A program made the translations under genes and the position numbers. Positions 23,426 to 32,144 of a DNA stretch of 46,791 bases are shown piece by piece. Origin of the DNA: DATMYQ01 sp035560935 (GTDB taxonomy: Bacteria > Bacillota > Negativicutes > Sporomusales > Sporomusaceae); the NCBI GenBank assembly GCA_035560935.1, contig DATMYQ010000182.1:1-46791 (forward strand), given 5' to 3'. Each line of letters opens with the position of its first letter. The first letter of the stretch is position 1. The notes beneath the pieces are model-generated. The model saw only the letters and a list, made by a program, of their open reading frames with translations. It was not told the origin of the DNA and did no database searches.

Positions 23426-24160
23426 CTATTTCTTTGCCATTTCTCGCACGCTGCGCCGGTACGCGGAGGGAGATATCCCGTATTCCGCCAAAAATAGCCT
23501 GCTCAGACTGGCCGGGCTGCTGTAGCCAACCTCCCAGGCAATATGCCGGACCGGCAATTCGGTGGCACCCAGCAGTTCCCGGGTCCGTTCCAGCCGCAGC
23601 TGCTGCACATAGGATACCGGCGTGGTTCCCGTCATTTTCACAAACCATTTGTGGTAATGACCCACGCTGAAATGCTCCAGTTCCGCCAGTAAAGGAACGT
23701 CCACTCCGGCGGTAAAATGATCATGCAAATAACGTATCGAGGGTGGCTCATCCAACTGCAGCAGGTGCAGCGCATAATCTCCCAGTCGTTCAAGCTGCGG
23801 AGATCCGCCGGGTACTGATTGCAGTTCATGACCGAGTAAGGTACGCAAAGCGCTCCACCGGGGATCGATCCACTGGGTGAAGCCCTTAACGTTTTCCCAT
23901 TGCAGCGGCCAGGATTCCAGCATATCAAACACGATAAACTCTCCCTCTTCCAGCGAATGGAAGGTATGGGCAGACCGGGGCGGAACAAACGCCAGTTCCG
24001 TTCGCAGCGTGGAACAGAAAGCATCCTCCACGGATATTTTCAGGGCCCCTTTCACCGGCAAAATCAGCTGCGCATACCGATGCACATGCTCCAGCGGTTT
24101 TTGCGGCCACAGCCGCTGTTCACAGAAAATTCTCCGCTTGCTGTCCGTAGAAGCAATCAT
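23426..24160 (-). CDS. AraC family transcriptional regulator (cupin sensor)
   Basis: About 244 residues. The N-terminal cupin half includes HVHRYAQLILPVKGALKI and FVPPRSAHTFHSL, typical of sugar/amine-type AraC sensors. The C-terminal DNA-binding part ends in VGYSSPASLSRLFLAEYGISPSAYRRS. I chose ATG 24160 for the GGGGAGG 7 nt ahead; the ORF extends to 24322 but that part is low-complexity-like. It is 80 bp upstream of the EamA gene on the same strand, which suggests control of that transporter. Confidence 0.85.
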   Translation of the reverse strand: MIASTDSKRRIFCEQRLWPQKPLEHVHRYAQLILPVKGALKISVEDAFCSTLRTELAFVPPRSAHTFHSLEEGEFIVFDMLESWPLQWENVKGFTQWIDPRWSALRTLLGHELQSVPGGSPQLERLGDYALHLLQLDEPPSIRYLHDHFTAGVDVPLLAELEHFSVGHYHKWFVKMTGTTPVSYVQQLRLERTRELLGATELPVRHIAWEVGYSSPASLSRLFLAEYGISPSAYRRSVREMAKK

Positions 24161-24227
24161 TGCATAACCTCCCCACTGGTTTCCCGGTTCTTCAAGCCGG
24201 AACCCTTCTCGATAATCGCCCGGGGCC

Positions 24228-24767
24228 CTAAAGTGCGGTGCCCTTGGCCGGGATAAACAAGCGTGACGTGTCTGCCCCTTCATGCTCGAGCAAGCAGAGC
24301 TTTTTCCCAATACCGCCGGCATAGCCGGTCAAACTGCCCTGGGCTCCGACAACCCGGTGACAGGGAATAATGATTGATAAAGGATTGTGGCCCACTGCGC
24401 CGCCAACGGCCTGGGCTGACATCCTGTCCTTTCCCATATCCGCGGCCATCCGCACGGCAATTTCTCCGTAAGTCATATATTCCCCGTAAGGGATTTCGCA
24501 CAGTGTCTTCCATACCGCCTGCCGGAACCCGCTGCCGGCCGGAGCTAAAGGCAAATCGGTCACCGCAGGCCGCAGGCCGGCGAAATATCGGTCCAGCCAC
24601 CGTTTCGCCGCGTTCACTAGCGTTCCATCACCTTTCGCCGCGATACCGCCGGCCACCGTACCGCCAAAGTATTTTTGTCCCTCAAACCACAGCCCGACCA
24701 GATAATCGCCCTCACCGGCCAGCGTGATCCGCCCCAACGGGGATTCATACTCACTTGCGTAAACCAT
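24228..24767 (-). CDS. ogt: Methylated-DNA-protein cysteine methyltransferase
   Basis: 179 residues. It takes methyl groups from O6-methylguanine onto its own cysteine. The active site is present in full (IIIPCHRVVG near residue 138), with the DNA-binding helix and the upstream FRQAVWKTLCEIPYGEYMTYGEIA stretch expected of Ogt/MGMT. GGGAGG lies 5 nt ahead of ATG 24767; the ORF extension to 24971 overlaps the Ada/AlkA gene and is rejected. It follows the Ada/AlkA fusion gene by about 27 bp, so both form an alkylation-repair operon. Confidence 0.92.
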   Translation of the reverse strand: MVYASEYESPLGRITLAGEGDYLVGLWFEGQKYFGGTVAGGIAAKGDGTLVNAAKRWLDRYFAGLRPAVTDLPLAPAGSGFRQAVWKTLCEIPYGEYMTYGEIAVRMAADMGKDRMSAQAVGGAVGHNPLSIIIPCHRVVGAQGSLTGYAGGIGKKLCLLEHEGADTSRLFIPAKGTAL

Positions 24768-24793
24768 AGAAACCTCCCTGTCCTCTGTGACTT

Positions 24794-26257
24794 CTACAGA
24801 GAATTCCATAAATTCACCGTGGCATAACTGCGCCAGGGCCGCCACGCTTCCGCCCGGGTCAATATTTCCTGGGGTGTATAAGGCGCCAACGCTTTTTTCA
24901 CACCATAATCGGTATGCAAAAACGCGTCCGGCCAGCCCATCGCCCGCATCCCGATATAATGCGCAGTCCACACCCCGATACCGGGAATCGCGGTTAACTT
25001 CTTTATTTCAGCCTCCGGATGAGTGCCGGGACCGAACTGGATCGTATTCTGTTCAAAGGCGCGGGCCAGTTCCAGAATGCAGTTGGCCCGTGCCGCGATA
25101 ATCCCCAGCGGTCCGAAATGGCTGCTGATGGGGCCAGGCAGTGCGGCGATTTCCGCCGGTGACGGGAAAACATGGGTTAGTCCCTCGATTCCCGTCGGCA
25201 CAGGTACGCCATACCGTTCCGCCAGTCTCGCCGCCAGAGTGCCAGCCGCCCTGACGGTGATTTGCTGTCCCAGCACGGCCCGCACGGACATTTCAAAGGG
25301 ATCAAAACAGCCGGGCAAGCGTATACCGGGAAGGCACAGGCCGGGCCGGATGTCATTCATCGTGGAAAGCACTTCATAAATCGCGACCGGATCACAGGTC
25401 AGATCAAACAGCTGCCGGATGCGGCCCAGCACCTGGGGCAATACCGGCAGCAGGCCGGAGGACAGAGTCACCGCCAGTGCGTTTCGTTTCGGTTGCTGTC
25501 CGACCCTCACCCAGCCGCAGACTGGCAGGTGATCCGCTGCCACCAACCGGATCGTGCGCGCATATTCCCCGTCACTTACCGTCTCAACGCCGCCAATCGC
25601 CCGCTGGGCGAGAAACTCCAGCAGCGGCTCCCACTGATACGGCGGTCTGTACCCCAGTTCCAGAGTCACCGTTCCGCCGAAGTTTCTTTCCCGCCCGGTC
25701 TGGCGGCGCAGCGCACCGGGGTTTAACCGGTACCGTTGTTTGAAAAGGGCGTTGAAACGCCGCAAGCTGCCAAACCCCGCCGCCATGGCCACTTCGAGTA
25801 CCGAAAGATCCGTATCCGTCAGCAGATTTTTGGCCAGCAGCAGCCGGCAGGTTTGCAAATACTGCACCGGCGACACATGATATTCCGCGGTAAAGGTCCG
25901 CCGCAAATGACGGTCTGTACACCCGAGACGCCCGGCAAGTTCCTCCAGCCGTTGCCCGCTACCGCACTCTTCCTCCAGCAGTCTTGCCGCCCGGCGCACT
26001 AGCGAGGCGGTGGCATCCACCGACGAAGTTCCGGGAGCCCGTTCGGGACGGCATAAAAGGCAGGGCCGGAACCCTGCCTGCTCGGCTTCGGCGGCCGTGG
26101 AATAGAAGGTACAGTTTTTTATTTTGGCCAGCTTTGCCCGGCACACCGGGCGGCAATAAATACCGGTGGAAGCCACTCCCACAAAAAAGCGTCCGTCAAA
26201 CCGGCTGTCCTTGGCCTTAAAGGCCGCATACAGCGCCCGGTTTTCACCGTTCACCAA
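24794..26257 (-). CDS. Ada regulator / AlkA DNA glycosylase fusion
   Basis: About 487 residues with three parts. An Ada-type zinc/methyl-acceptor domain is at 20-75 (CRPVCRAKLAK, then FRPCLLCRPE). An AraC-type helix-turn-helix is at about 85-190. An AlkA 3-methyladenine glycosylase follows from about 200, with helix-hairpin-helix LTAIPGIGVWTAHYIGMRA and the catalytic aspartate in HTDYGV. Together it senses methylphosphotriesters, induces transcription and excises alkylated bases. Start: TTG 26257 has GGAGG 8 nt ahead; GTG 26254 or 26266 are alternatives. Followed by the ogt-like gene in the same unit. Length is normal for this known fusion type. Confidence 0.9.
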   Translation of the reverse strand: MVNGENRALYAAFKAKDSRFDGRFFVGVASTGIYCRPVCRAKLAKIKNCTFYSTAAEAEQAGFRPCLLCRPERAPGTSSVDATASLVRRAARLLEEECGSGQRLEELAGRLGCTDRHLRRTFTAEYHVSPVQYLQTCRLLLAKNLLTDTDLSVLEVAMAAGFGSLRRFNALFKQRYRLNPGALRRQTGRERNFGGTVTLELGYRPPYQWEPLLEFLAQRAIGGVETVSDGEYARTIRLVAADHLPVCGWVRVGQQPKRNALAVTLSSGLLPVLPQVLGRIRQLFDLTCDPVAIYEVLSTMNDIRPGLCLPGIRLPGCFDPFEMSVRAVLGQQITVRAAGTLAARLAERYGVPVPTGIEGLTHVFPSPAEIAALPGPISSHFGPLGIIAARANCILELARAFEQNTIQFGPGTHPEAEIKKLTAIPGIGVWTAHYIGMRAMGWPDAFLHTDYGVKKALAPYTPQEILTRAEAWRPWRSYATVNLWNSL

Positions 26258-26370
26258 AAATCTCACCTCCCCTGCCTTTTAGTATAGCAGGTTCGAATAA
26301 AAATTCCGGCCATTTTCGGACATGTATTTTGAAGAAAGGTATGCCTTCATGCTATCACTGTACTCGAGAC

Positions 26371-26500
26371 AGAGGGATGTTCCTTTTTCGTTAACTTTTT
26401 GCCATGACACCCTATAACCCGTTGCTAGTTTCGAATTGACAATCCCTTGCACACTCTTATATCGACTCGTTATTAATACTCCGTTATCAACGCAACGACT
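26371..26500 (-). pseudogene. Internally deleted relic of a REP-associated transposase
   Basis: Reading the minus strand, the segment from about 26495 (ITSRYKSV) matches the intact transposase at about 28260-28215 (IASRYKSVP), then jumps directly to sequence matching its last codons (TGYRVSWQKVNEKG against TGISRGVVAKS and flank), so about 125 codons are missing. The same end sequence GGCAAAAAGTTAACGAAAAAG follows. An open frame (26279-26737) runs through it into the acyltransferase gene, but that is an accident of decay. Confidence 0.75.
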
Positions 26501-26535
26501 TTTGAGATTATCGAACACCTCGCCGCTTCCTTTCC

Positions 26536-27699
26536 TTATACCATCTTTTTCACCAGCGGCAGCCGCCGAAAAATGAAATGCGTCGCCGCAAAGCAGATCG
26601 GCAGCGAAATAATGCTGAGCAGCAAGAACTTCAAAAGCAGCAGCCAGGCAAGCCCGCGCAGCGAAATGGCCAGCGCAACGATGATCGGCGCATGAAACAT
26701 GTAGACCGCAAATGAATTGTCCGCCAGCAACAACCAACTTTTATTTTTTTGATTGCATTTTTCACGAAAAACCGCCAATAGGCCGATCGACATGCCAACG
26801 CCGATAAACGATTCCAGCAACGCATAGGCCGCCGCCTGCCAATGCCAACCGCCGCAGAGCGCTTCAAAGCCGGCCTGCGTCGTTATTACACCGCCGGCAA
26901 TCATAATGAAGAACCAGCACGGCATGCCAATCAGCAGCACCGCTTTCAGCCACTTCACGCCGTATTCGTAGCGCAACAGCGTGAACCATCGCCGCCGCTG
27001 TGCGGCAATTCCGGCGGCAAACAGAAAAACATATTCTGAAAAGAAACATAGCTGCATATTGAAAATAGATGTTCCAATCGGCTGCACTAAGCGAATTGAA
27101 AACGCCACCAGCGCAATCAGCAGCCAAACGGCAAGAATCCGCCCCGTCGTCGGCAGTTCCGCCTGCATCGATTTTGCAACCTTGCCGCCAGCCAGACGTA
27201 GCAGCGAATAGACAAAGCAAAAGAACAGCAATGCCACCGCAAACCACAACGGACCAGAACCGCTTAAAAACTGACCATGGCTTATATAGTCGGTGTAGTA
27301 GGGAAGAAATTCGACGCGCGGCCGCACTTCGGCAACCCCCATGCCATAAACAATCAACGGATGAATCGCCAGCATATAAAACAGCGCCGGTACGCCGAGG
27401 CGAAACAGCCGGTCACGGTTGAATCGCCAAAAGCCTTTTTTATCATAAGCCCCCGGTACAAAATAACCAGCCACCAAGAACAGCAAACCCATAAAATATG
27501 CTTGGTTGAAGGAGTTGAAAAGTAAAAAGCATGTAGTCTCCGGCAGACTGAGGGCACCGCGCTCCAGATAATACCAACTGCCAATGCCGCTGTATGTAAC
27601 GGATAAATGCTGCATCACCACCAGGACAATCAAACCCAAGCGCAGATAGTCGATATAAAATTCTCGGCCTTCGTCTTTTTTTTGCATCCCATTTACCAT
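26536..27699 (-). CDS. Acyltransferase family 3 membrane protein
   Basis: 387 residues with about ten hydrophobic segments. The N-terminal signature of the acyltransferase-3/OafA-like family is clear (REFYIDYLRLGLIVLVVMQHLSVTYSG), with the expected histidine in MQHLS, and further arginines in the FNRDRLFRLGVPAL loop. Members O-acylate sugars or other envelope components at the inner membrane. GGAGG lies about 8 nt ahead of the ATG. It is flanked by transposase material on both sides: the relic at 26371-26500 and the intact element from 27775. Substrate cannot be told. Confidence 0.85.
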   Translation of the reverse strand: MVNGMQKKDEGREFYIDYLRLGLIVLVVMQHLSVTYSGIGSWYYLERGALSLPETTCFLLFNSFNQAYFMGLLFLVAGYFVPGAYDKKGFWRFNRDRLFRLGVPALFYMLAIHPLIVYGMGVAEVRPRVEFLPYYTDYISHGQFLSGSGPLWFAVALLFFCFVYSLLRLAGGKVAKSMQAELPTTGRILAVWLLIALVAFSIRLVQPIGTSIFNMQLCFFSEYVFLFAAGIAAQRRRWFTLLRYEYGVKWLKAVLLIGMPCWFFIMIAGGVITTQAGFEALCGGWHWQAAAYALLESFIGVGMSIGLLAVFREKCNQKNKSWLLLADNSFAVYMFHAPIIVALAISLRGLAWLLLLKFLLLSIISLPICFAATHFIFRRLPLVKKMV

Positions 27700-27774
27700 T
27701 GTAACCGGCCTCCTTCTGTGTTAAAAATAGGTAATTACCGTTTCGTCCGAGGCACAAGAATACGTCCGAAACCC

Positions 27775-28590
27775 GGGGAGATTCCTTTTTCTTCAACTTT
27801 TTGCCACGACACCCCGCGAGATACCCGTTGCTCGTTCAATTTGACGAATCGATAATCCATCCTCTTTTAATTTTCTCAGCAGGGAATCCCGCTGATCTTT
27901 TTCCCAGGAACCGATTTCGTGCGGCTCGCTCCCATTCGTATAACGCATAATCCGGCGGCGTATTTCCCCGTCATTCATGCTGGCTTTCCCGGAAACCTCA
28001 AAAACTTCGTCTGTGTGGATCTGATGTAACCGAAGCCATTCCTCACGCCCGGCCAATTCTAACGCAAACGCCGTATCGGCGAATTCCCCGCCCCAAAGAT
28101 ATTCTTTATAGCTGCTGAACGGATATTCCTCCAGTTTATTCACTAATCCCGCTTTCAACGGATTCTGATGAATATAACGCTGCAAGGGGATAAAGTATTC
28201 GTCCACTTCAACTGGCACACTCTTATATCGGCTCGCTATCAGTGCTCCGCTGCGCTGATATTTGCGGTTAAAAAACATCGCGTACTTAGTCAGTAAACGC
28301 TTCATGATCAGCGATATGTCTCCCGATTGCTTTTCCCGCAACAAAAGATGGACATGATTACTCATCAGACAATAGGCATGCAGTTCAAAAGCCAGGGCGA
28401 TTTTCAAATCCTGTAATATCCTCAGAAAGTAAATGTAATCACTCTTATCTTCAAAAATGTGTTGATGATTAATACCGCGAAACACTACATGGTAAAAGCC
28501 GCTGCCGCTTAATTCCCGCGCTTGTCTTCCCATTCATTATCACCTCTGAGATCAGTATAGCAAAAAAGTGACGAAAAAGGAACGTCCCCA
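27775..28590. mobile_element. REP-associated transposase element with inverted ends
   Basis: The transposase gene is bracketed by a left end (27775-27805) and a right end (28561-28590) that match as inverted copies. Read outward, both contain AAAAAGT-N-GA-GAAAAAGGAA followed by a C-rich stretch. A third copy of the same end sits at the relic (26371-26403). Ends were found by eye; exact borders are uncertain. Confidence 0.6.
27793..28533 (-). CDS. REP-associated tyrosine transposase (Y1/HUH)
   Basis: 246 residues of the Y1_Tnp family related to IS200/IS605 transposases. The metal-binding HUH motif is HAYCLMSNHVHLLL near residue 55. Further landmarks are FNRKYQRSGALIASRYKSV, YIHQNPLKAGLV and WSSY-like FSSYKEYL. 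The C-terminal SIRQIERATGISRGVVAKS looks like a helix-turn-helix tail. Such proteins process short palindromic REP sequences rather than a classical IS. It appears intact and stands alone between matching ends. Confidence 0.9.
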   Translation of the reverse strand: MGRQARELSGSGFYHVVFRGINHQHIFEDKSDYIYFLRILQDLKIALAFELHAYCLMSNHVHLLLREKQSGDISLIMKRLLTKYAMFFNRKYQRSGALIASRYKSVPVEVDEYFIPLQRYIHQNPLKAGLVNKLEEYPFSSYKEYLWGGEFADTAFALELAGREEWLRLHQIHTDEVFEVSGKASMNDGEIRRRIMRYTNGSEPHEIGSWEKDQRDSLLRKLKEDGLSIRQIERATGISRGVVAKS

Positions 28591-28699
28591 TCGTCCAAAT
28601 GCGCCGCTACGATCCGGCTTCCGCTTTGCTTCGGATACTGATATAATTTACTCACGATCAAACGCACGAGACAAAAACATACCAAAGGAACGAAAATCG

Positions 28700-29509
28700 A
28701 TGGATCAGGCAAAACTGCTGGAAATAATCAAAAACAACCCAAATGCCATCGCTCATATCGATCAACCCACGGATGAAATGAAGTGGCTGGCCCTAAGAAA
28801 AAACGGTCTGGCGCTGCAGCACATTGCTGCGCCCACTCGCGAAATGCAGGAGGCGGCCGTCGACAACAATCCACAGGCCCTGCAATTTATCAGCGACCCG
28901 ACGGAAGAAATGCTGGTCAGCGCCGTCAGCCACAGTTGGATTAATCTGAGCTACGTCAAAAGCCCGCCGGTTTCCCTGATCAAACTGGCGCTCCAGCAAG
29001 CCGGCTGGGCCATCAAATACGCGCAGGATCCCAGCGAGGAGCTACAGTTACTGGCGGTGAAAAAAAATTACGACGCCCTGAAGTTCATTAAAGACCCCTG
29101 CGCGAGCGCCCAGGAAGAAGCGGTAAAAATCAGCTACAACGCGCTGCGCTACATCAACACGCCAACGCCCCAGGCCGAACGGCTGGCTGTTAAAAAAGAC
29201 GAACGTGCCATCCGCTTTGTCAATGATCTGGACAAGCAGAAACTGCTGGAATTTTTAAAGATAAATATCTTGGTGATCCGGTACATGATGCACGATATCA
29301 GGATATCGAAGGCCGAGCTGGAGCCGGTGCTCCGGGAAACCCTGTCCGATGCAAACGTAGAGGAAAAATACGTCCGAGACTATCTGAACTGCACAGCGCT
29401 GGAACAGTGCACCGGCCTGACGCCGCTGGAAAAGCTCCGGCTCATCGACCGGTACGGGAGTCCTAAAGCCAGGCGAATCGCCGTGGATGAAAAACTGAAG
29501 ATAAAATAG
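28700..29509 (+). CDS. 22-residue tandem repeat protein, upstream of MoxR/VWA genes
   Basis: About 269 residues. From residue 12 to about 208 it is built of roughly nine 22-residue units with the consensus N-x-x-A-(L/I)-x-(F/Y/H)-I-x-x-P-T-x-E-x-x-x-x-A-V-x-x. Examples are NGLALQHIAAPTREMQEAAVDN and NPQALQFISDPTEEMLVSAVSH. This should fold as an all-helical solenoid similar in spirit to DUF4116 or HEAT-like repeats and act in protein binding. Later units decay and a non-repeat helical tail follows. AAAGGAACG precedes ATG 28700; the longer ORF from 28568 begins inside the transposon end. The ATPase gene starts 12 bp after its stop. No known function. Confidence 0.7.
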   Translation: MDQAKLLEIIKNNPNAIAHIDQPTDEMKWLALRKNGLALQHIAAPTREMQEAAVDNNPQALQFISDPTEEMLVSAVSHSWINLSYVKSPPVSLIKLALQQAGWAIKYAQDPSEELQLLAVKKNYDALKFIKDPCASAQEEAVKISYNALRYINTPTPQAERLAVKKDERAIRFVNDLDKQKLLEFLKINILVIRYMMHDIRISKAELEPVLRETLSDANVEEKYVRDYLNCTALEQCTGLTPLEKLRLIDRYGSPKARRIAVDEKLKIK

Positions 29510-29521
29510 GTGGGAATTGTC

Positions 29522-30649
29522 ATGAATTTTATCGATACCTTAAAAAGCGTCGAGTTGGTGCTGGTCACCGGCGAGGTCCCTTTGATCGTCGGAGAAAGCG
29601 GCATCGGCAAAACGGCGTTGGCCAAGGAAATTGCCGGCCAAAAGCAGTGGAGCCTGATTGCCATTGACGGCAACCTGCTCAAGGAAGGGGAAATCGGCGG
29701 CCTGCCGACTGTCGAAGTCTATACCCGGGTCAACCACAAAGGCGAAAAGGTTGAAAAAAAGACCACCATTTACGCCGTTCACAGCAAACTCCGGGAGATC
29801 GACGAAGAAATCGCCAAAGGAAACACCGTTCTTGTCTTTATCGACGAAATCAACCGCTGCGAACATACGGTGCAGCAGGAATTGATGAACTTGATACTGA
29901 ACCGGGAAATCAACGGTTACACGCTGCACAAAGATGTAAAAATCATTGCTGCCATGAACCCTTCCAGCAAATACGGCGCGGATTTCGACTACCAAGTGGT
30001 TGACATGGACGAAGCGCAGGAAAACCGCTTTGTCTGGCTACATATGGAACCCGATTCCGCGCAGTGGCTGGACTGGGCCCTGGCCGCCGGCCTGGAGCCC
30101 AAGGTGCTCGAATTCATCTCGACCTTCCCGGAATACCTGCATAAAACCAACGAAGGGGATATCCGGGCCACACCGCGAAGTTACGAACGAATTTCCAGTC
30201 TGTATAAAGTCTATCAACAACAGAAGGACACTATCCCCCGTGCCGTATTTCTGAACGTGATCAAAGGAAATGTCGGCCGGCTCATCGCCGAGGAGTTCGT
30301 CAGCTTCGTCGAATCCGACCATAGCGCGCTGCTTTCCTATGACGAGATATTCGCCGGAGATACGCTATCCGCAACCGTCCGTGAAAAAATGCAGCGTGAA
30401 AGCCATACCCGCCTGTACCTGGCCGCCAAAAACATTCTGCAGCAGTTGGAGGCCGGCCTGCACAGCGGGACGCAAGACTCTGGCGCGGCCACCGACCGGT
30501 TGGTTGAATTTTTGCACGCCTGCCCGGTGGATTTGCGGATCGGCCTGATGAAGGACATTAAAAACGTCTATACCGAGGTCTACCGGTACGCCATCGAAAC
30601 AGAAGCATTCGTCGACGCGTATTTTGAAGCCTATCGTTCTGGCAGGTGA
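29522..30649 (+). CDS. MoxR-type AAA+ ATPase
   Basis: 375 residues. Walker A is GESGIGKT (24-31), Walker B VLVFIDE (103-109), and sensor-1 region IIAAMNPS near residue 145, all of the MoxR/dynein-like AAA_5 class. The C-terminal third is helical and unfamiliar. MoxR proteins act as chaperone-like remodelers, usually next to VWA-domain partners, as seen here. ATG 29522 is preferred because AGGTGGG sits 7 nt upstream; GTG 29510 is inside that ribosome site. It lies between the repeat-protein gene and the VWA gene (stop to start 6 bp), one operon. Confidence 0.88.
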   Translation: MNFIDTLKSVELVLVTGEVPLIVGESGIGKTALAKEIAGQKQWSLIAIDGNLLKEGEIGGLPTVEVYTRVNHKGEKVEKKTTIYAVHSKLREIDEEIAKGNTVLVFIDEINRCEHTVQQELMNLILNREINGYTLHKDVKIIAAMNPSSKYGADFDYQVVDMDEAQENRFVWLHMEPDSAQWLDWALAAGLEPKVLEFISTFPEYLHKTNEGDIRATPRSYERISSLYKVYQQQKDTIPRAVFLNVIKGNVGRLIAEEFVSFVESDHSALLSYDEIFAGDTLSATVREKMQRESHTRLYLAAKNILQQLEAGLHSGTQDSGAATDRLVEFLHACPVDLRIGLMKDIKNVYTEVYRYAIETEAFVDAYFEAYRSGR

Positions 30650-30655
30650 GACTTG

Positions 30656-32065
30656 ATGGATCTTGATTTTACCCTTCAGACCCGTCAGCTGTACGAGCAA
30701 GCCAGCCGGATTCTCCGTCAGGCACTGTCGGCGCGTCCGGCACCGGAACCGGACCGGATACCGGTTCCCGACGACTTCCGGGAAGCATTTTTCCGCCTGG
30801 TGGATCAGGTCAATCTGCGTCTGATGGAGGACACGGACAACTTTTTTGGCTATTTTCTGTTCCAGATGTCCCGGAAAATCCGTTTTGACATCAGCAGCCC
30901 TTCTGCCGTAAATTTTCAAGGGGCCGCCTATGTTCTCCATTTTAACCCCGTTATTTTCCTGACATTAACTCCGGAGCAGATGGAAACCACTCTTAAGCAC
31001 GAAATCCTGCATGTCATCGCCCAGCATCTTATCCGGGCCCGGGCGCTGAAGGACAGCTACAACTCCCTGGCATTGAATATGGCCATGGACATTGTGGTCA
31101 ACACTCACCTGGAACACCTGCCCCCTTACGCCACCACCCTGAAATGGGTCAATTCCTATTATTCGCTGGAACTGCTGCCGTTCGAACCGTTTGAATATTA
31201 TGCGGAAAAAATCCAAGCCGCCCTAAATCTCCTGAAAACCGTGGAAGACGAAGGCGGCGACGACAGCGGCGAAGCAGCCGACTCATCCGAACCTGCGTAC
31301 GACCCGGCCAAAACACATGACCTCTGGGAGGAGTCCGGCGGAATCGAGGAACAAACACTCCAAGAATTTGCGGAAAAATACGTGACCGCCGCCTGCAAGG
31401 GGCCGGTTCCCGATTATCTGGCCGGACTGATATCCGCTCTGAAAAACGTTCGGGGCGAACTCCCCTGGAACCTGATTCTGAAACGGTTCATGGGTTCGGT
31501 GGAAAGCCGGCGGAAAAAGACGGTCACCCGGCGCAGCCGCCGGCAGCCGGACCGACTCGATCTGCGGGGTCAGTTGCGCAGCCACAAACCAAAAATTGCA
31601 GTGGCGCTTGATATCAGCGGCAGCATCAGCGACGCCGAATTCAGCCAGGCGATTCAGGAAGTGCTCACCATCGTGAAAAATTATAGTCATGAACTTACGA
31701 TCATTGAATGCGACAGCGAAATTCAGCGGATCTACCAGGCCAAATCAGCCGGCGACCTCCGTGACCGGCTGAATACCCGCGGCGGCACCCGCTTCAGCCC
31801 GGTTTTTGAATACGCCAACGCGCAAAAGGTCAATTTGCTGGTGTATTTCACCGATGGCCAAGGCGAAGACCAGCTTCGGCCCCTCCCCCGGGGCTACAAA
31901 ACGCTTTGGATACTTTCCGGCAAAGGCAGCCAGCTTTCACTGCAGGACGCTCACGGCCCCGTGCGGAAACTGCGCCCGCTGGAAAGCGCGGACACCGTCC
32001 TGGACAGGCACGACGTGGAACAGGGCGGCTATTCTATGAACAATCAGGAAAAGACCTCGATTTGA
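30656..32065 (+). CDS. Metallopeptidase-like / VWA domain protein (DUF2201 type)
   Basis: 469 residues in two modules. The N-terminal domain has an HExxH zinc-peptidase-like motif (HEILH, about 115-119) and further helices with NMAMDIVVN. A linker of acidic residues follows (about 195-225). The C-terminal VWA-like domain has an intact MIDAS start DISGSIS at about 319-325 and later FTDGQG. This is the DUF2201 architecture that pairs with MoxR ATPases. ATG 30656 follows AGGTGAG; a TTG directly before it is an alternative. Last gene of the three-gene unit. Whether the HExxH is catalytic is unknown. Confidence 0.88.
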   Translation: MDLDFTLQTRQLYEQASRILRQALSARPAPEPDRIPVPDDFREAFFRLVDQVNLRLMEDTDNFFGYFLFQMSRKIRFDISSPSAVNFQGAAYVLHFNPVIFLTLTPEQMETTLKHEILHVIAQHLIRARALKDSYNSLALNMAMDIVVNTHLEHLPPYATTLKWVNSYYSLELLPFEPFEYYAEKIQAALNLLKTVEDEGGDDSGEAADSSEPAYDPAKTHDLWEESGGIEEQTLQEFAEKYVTAACKGPVPDYLAGLISALKNVRGELPWNLILKRFMGSVESRRKKTVTRRSRRQPDRLDLRGQLRSHKPKIAVALDISGSISDAEFSQAIQEVLTIVKNYSHELTIIECDSEIQRIYQAKSAGDLRDRLNTRGGTRFSPVFEYANAQKVNLLVYFTDGQGEDQLRPLPRGYKTLWILSGKGSQLSLQDAHGPVRKLRPLESADTVLDRHDVEQGGYSMNNQEKTSI

Positions 32066-32085
32066 AAATTTTCGCCACAAAAACA

Positions 32086-32114
32086 TTGACGGATACTTGG
32101 ATACTTATTATAAT
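32086..32114 (+). promoter_or_regulatory. Sigma-A promoter of the TetR gene
   Basis: TTGACG (32086-32091) and TATAAT (32109-32114) with a 17-bp spacer. Transcription would start near 32121, within the operator candidate at 32115-32128, which suits autorepression. Confidence 0.8.
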
Positions 32115-32128
32115 TTGAATCAAGTCAA
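32115..32128. promoter_or_regulatory. Candidate TetR operator 1
   Basis: TTGAATCAAGTCAA, a TTGA-N6-TCAA dyad, covers the predicted start of transcription. A second copy with the same spacing and the same following TTAAT lies at 32834-32847, before the efflux genes. Confidence 0.6.
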
Positions 32129-32144
32129 TTAATGAGGTGATGCC

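Noticed and set aside
26279..26737. 152-residue minus-strand ORF as a gene
   Set aside because: Its first half is an out-of-frame reading of the acyltransferase gene and its second half is the decayed transposase copy.
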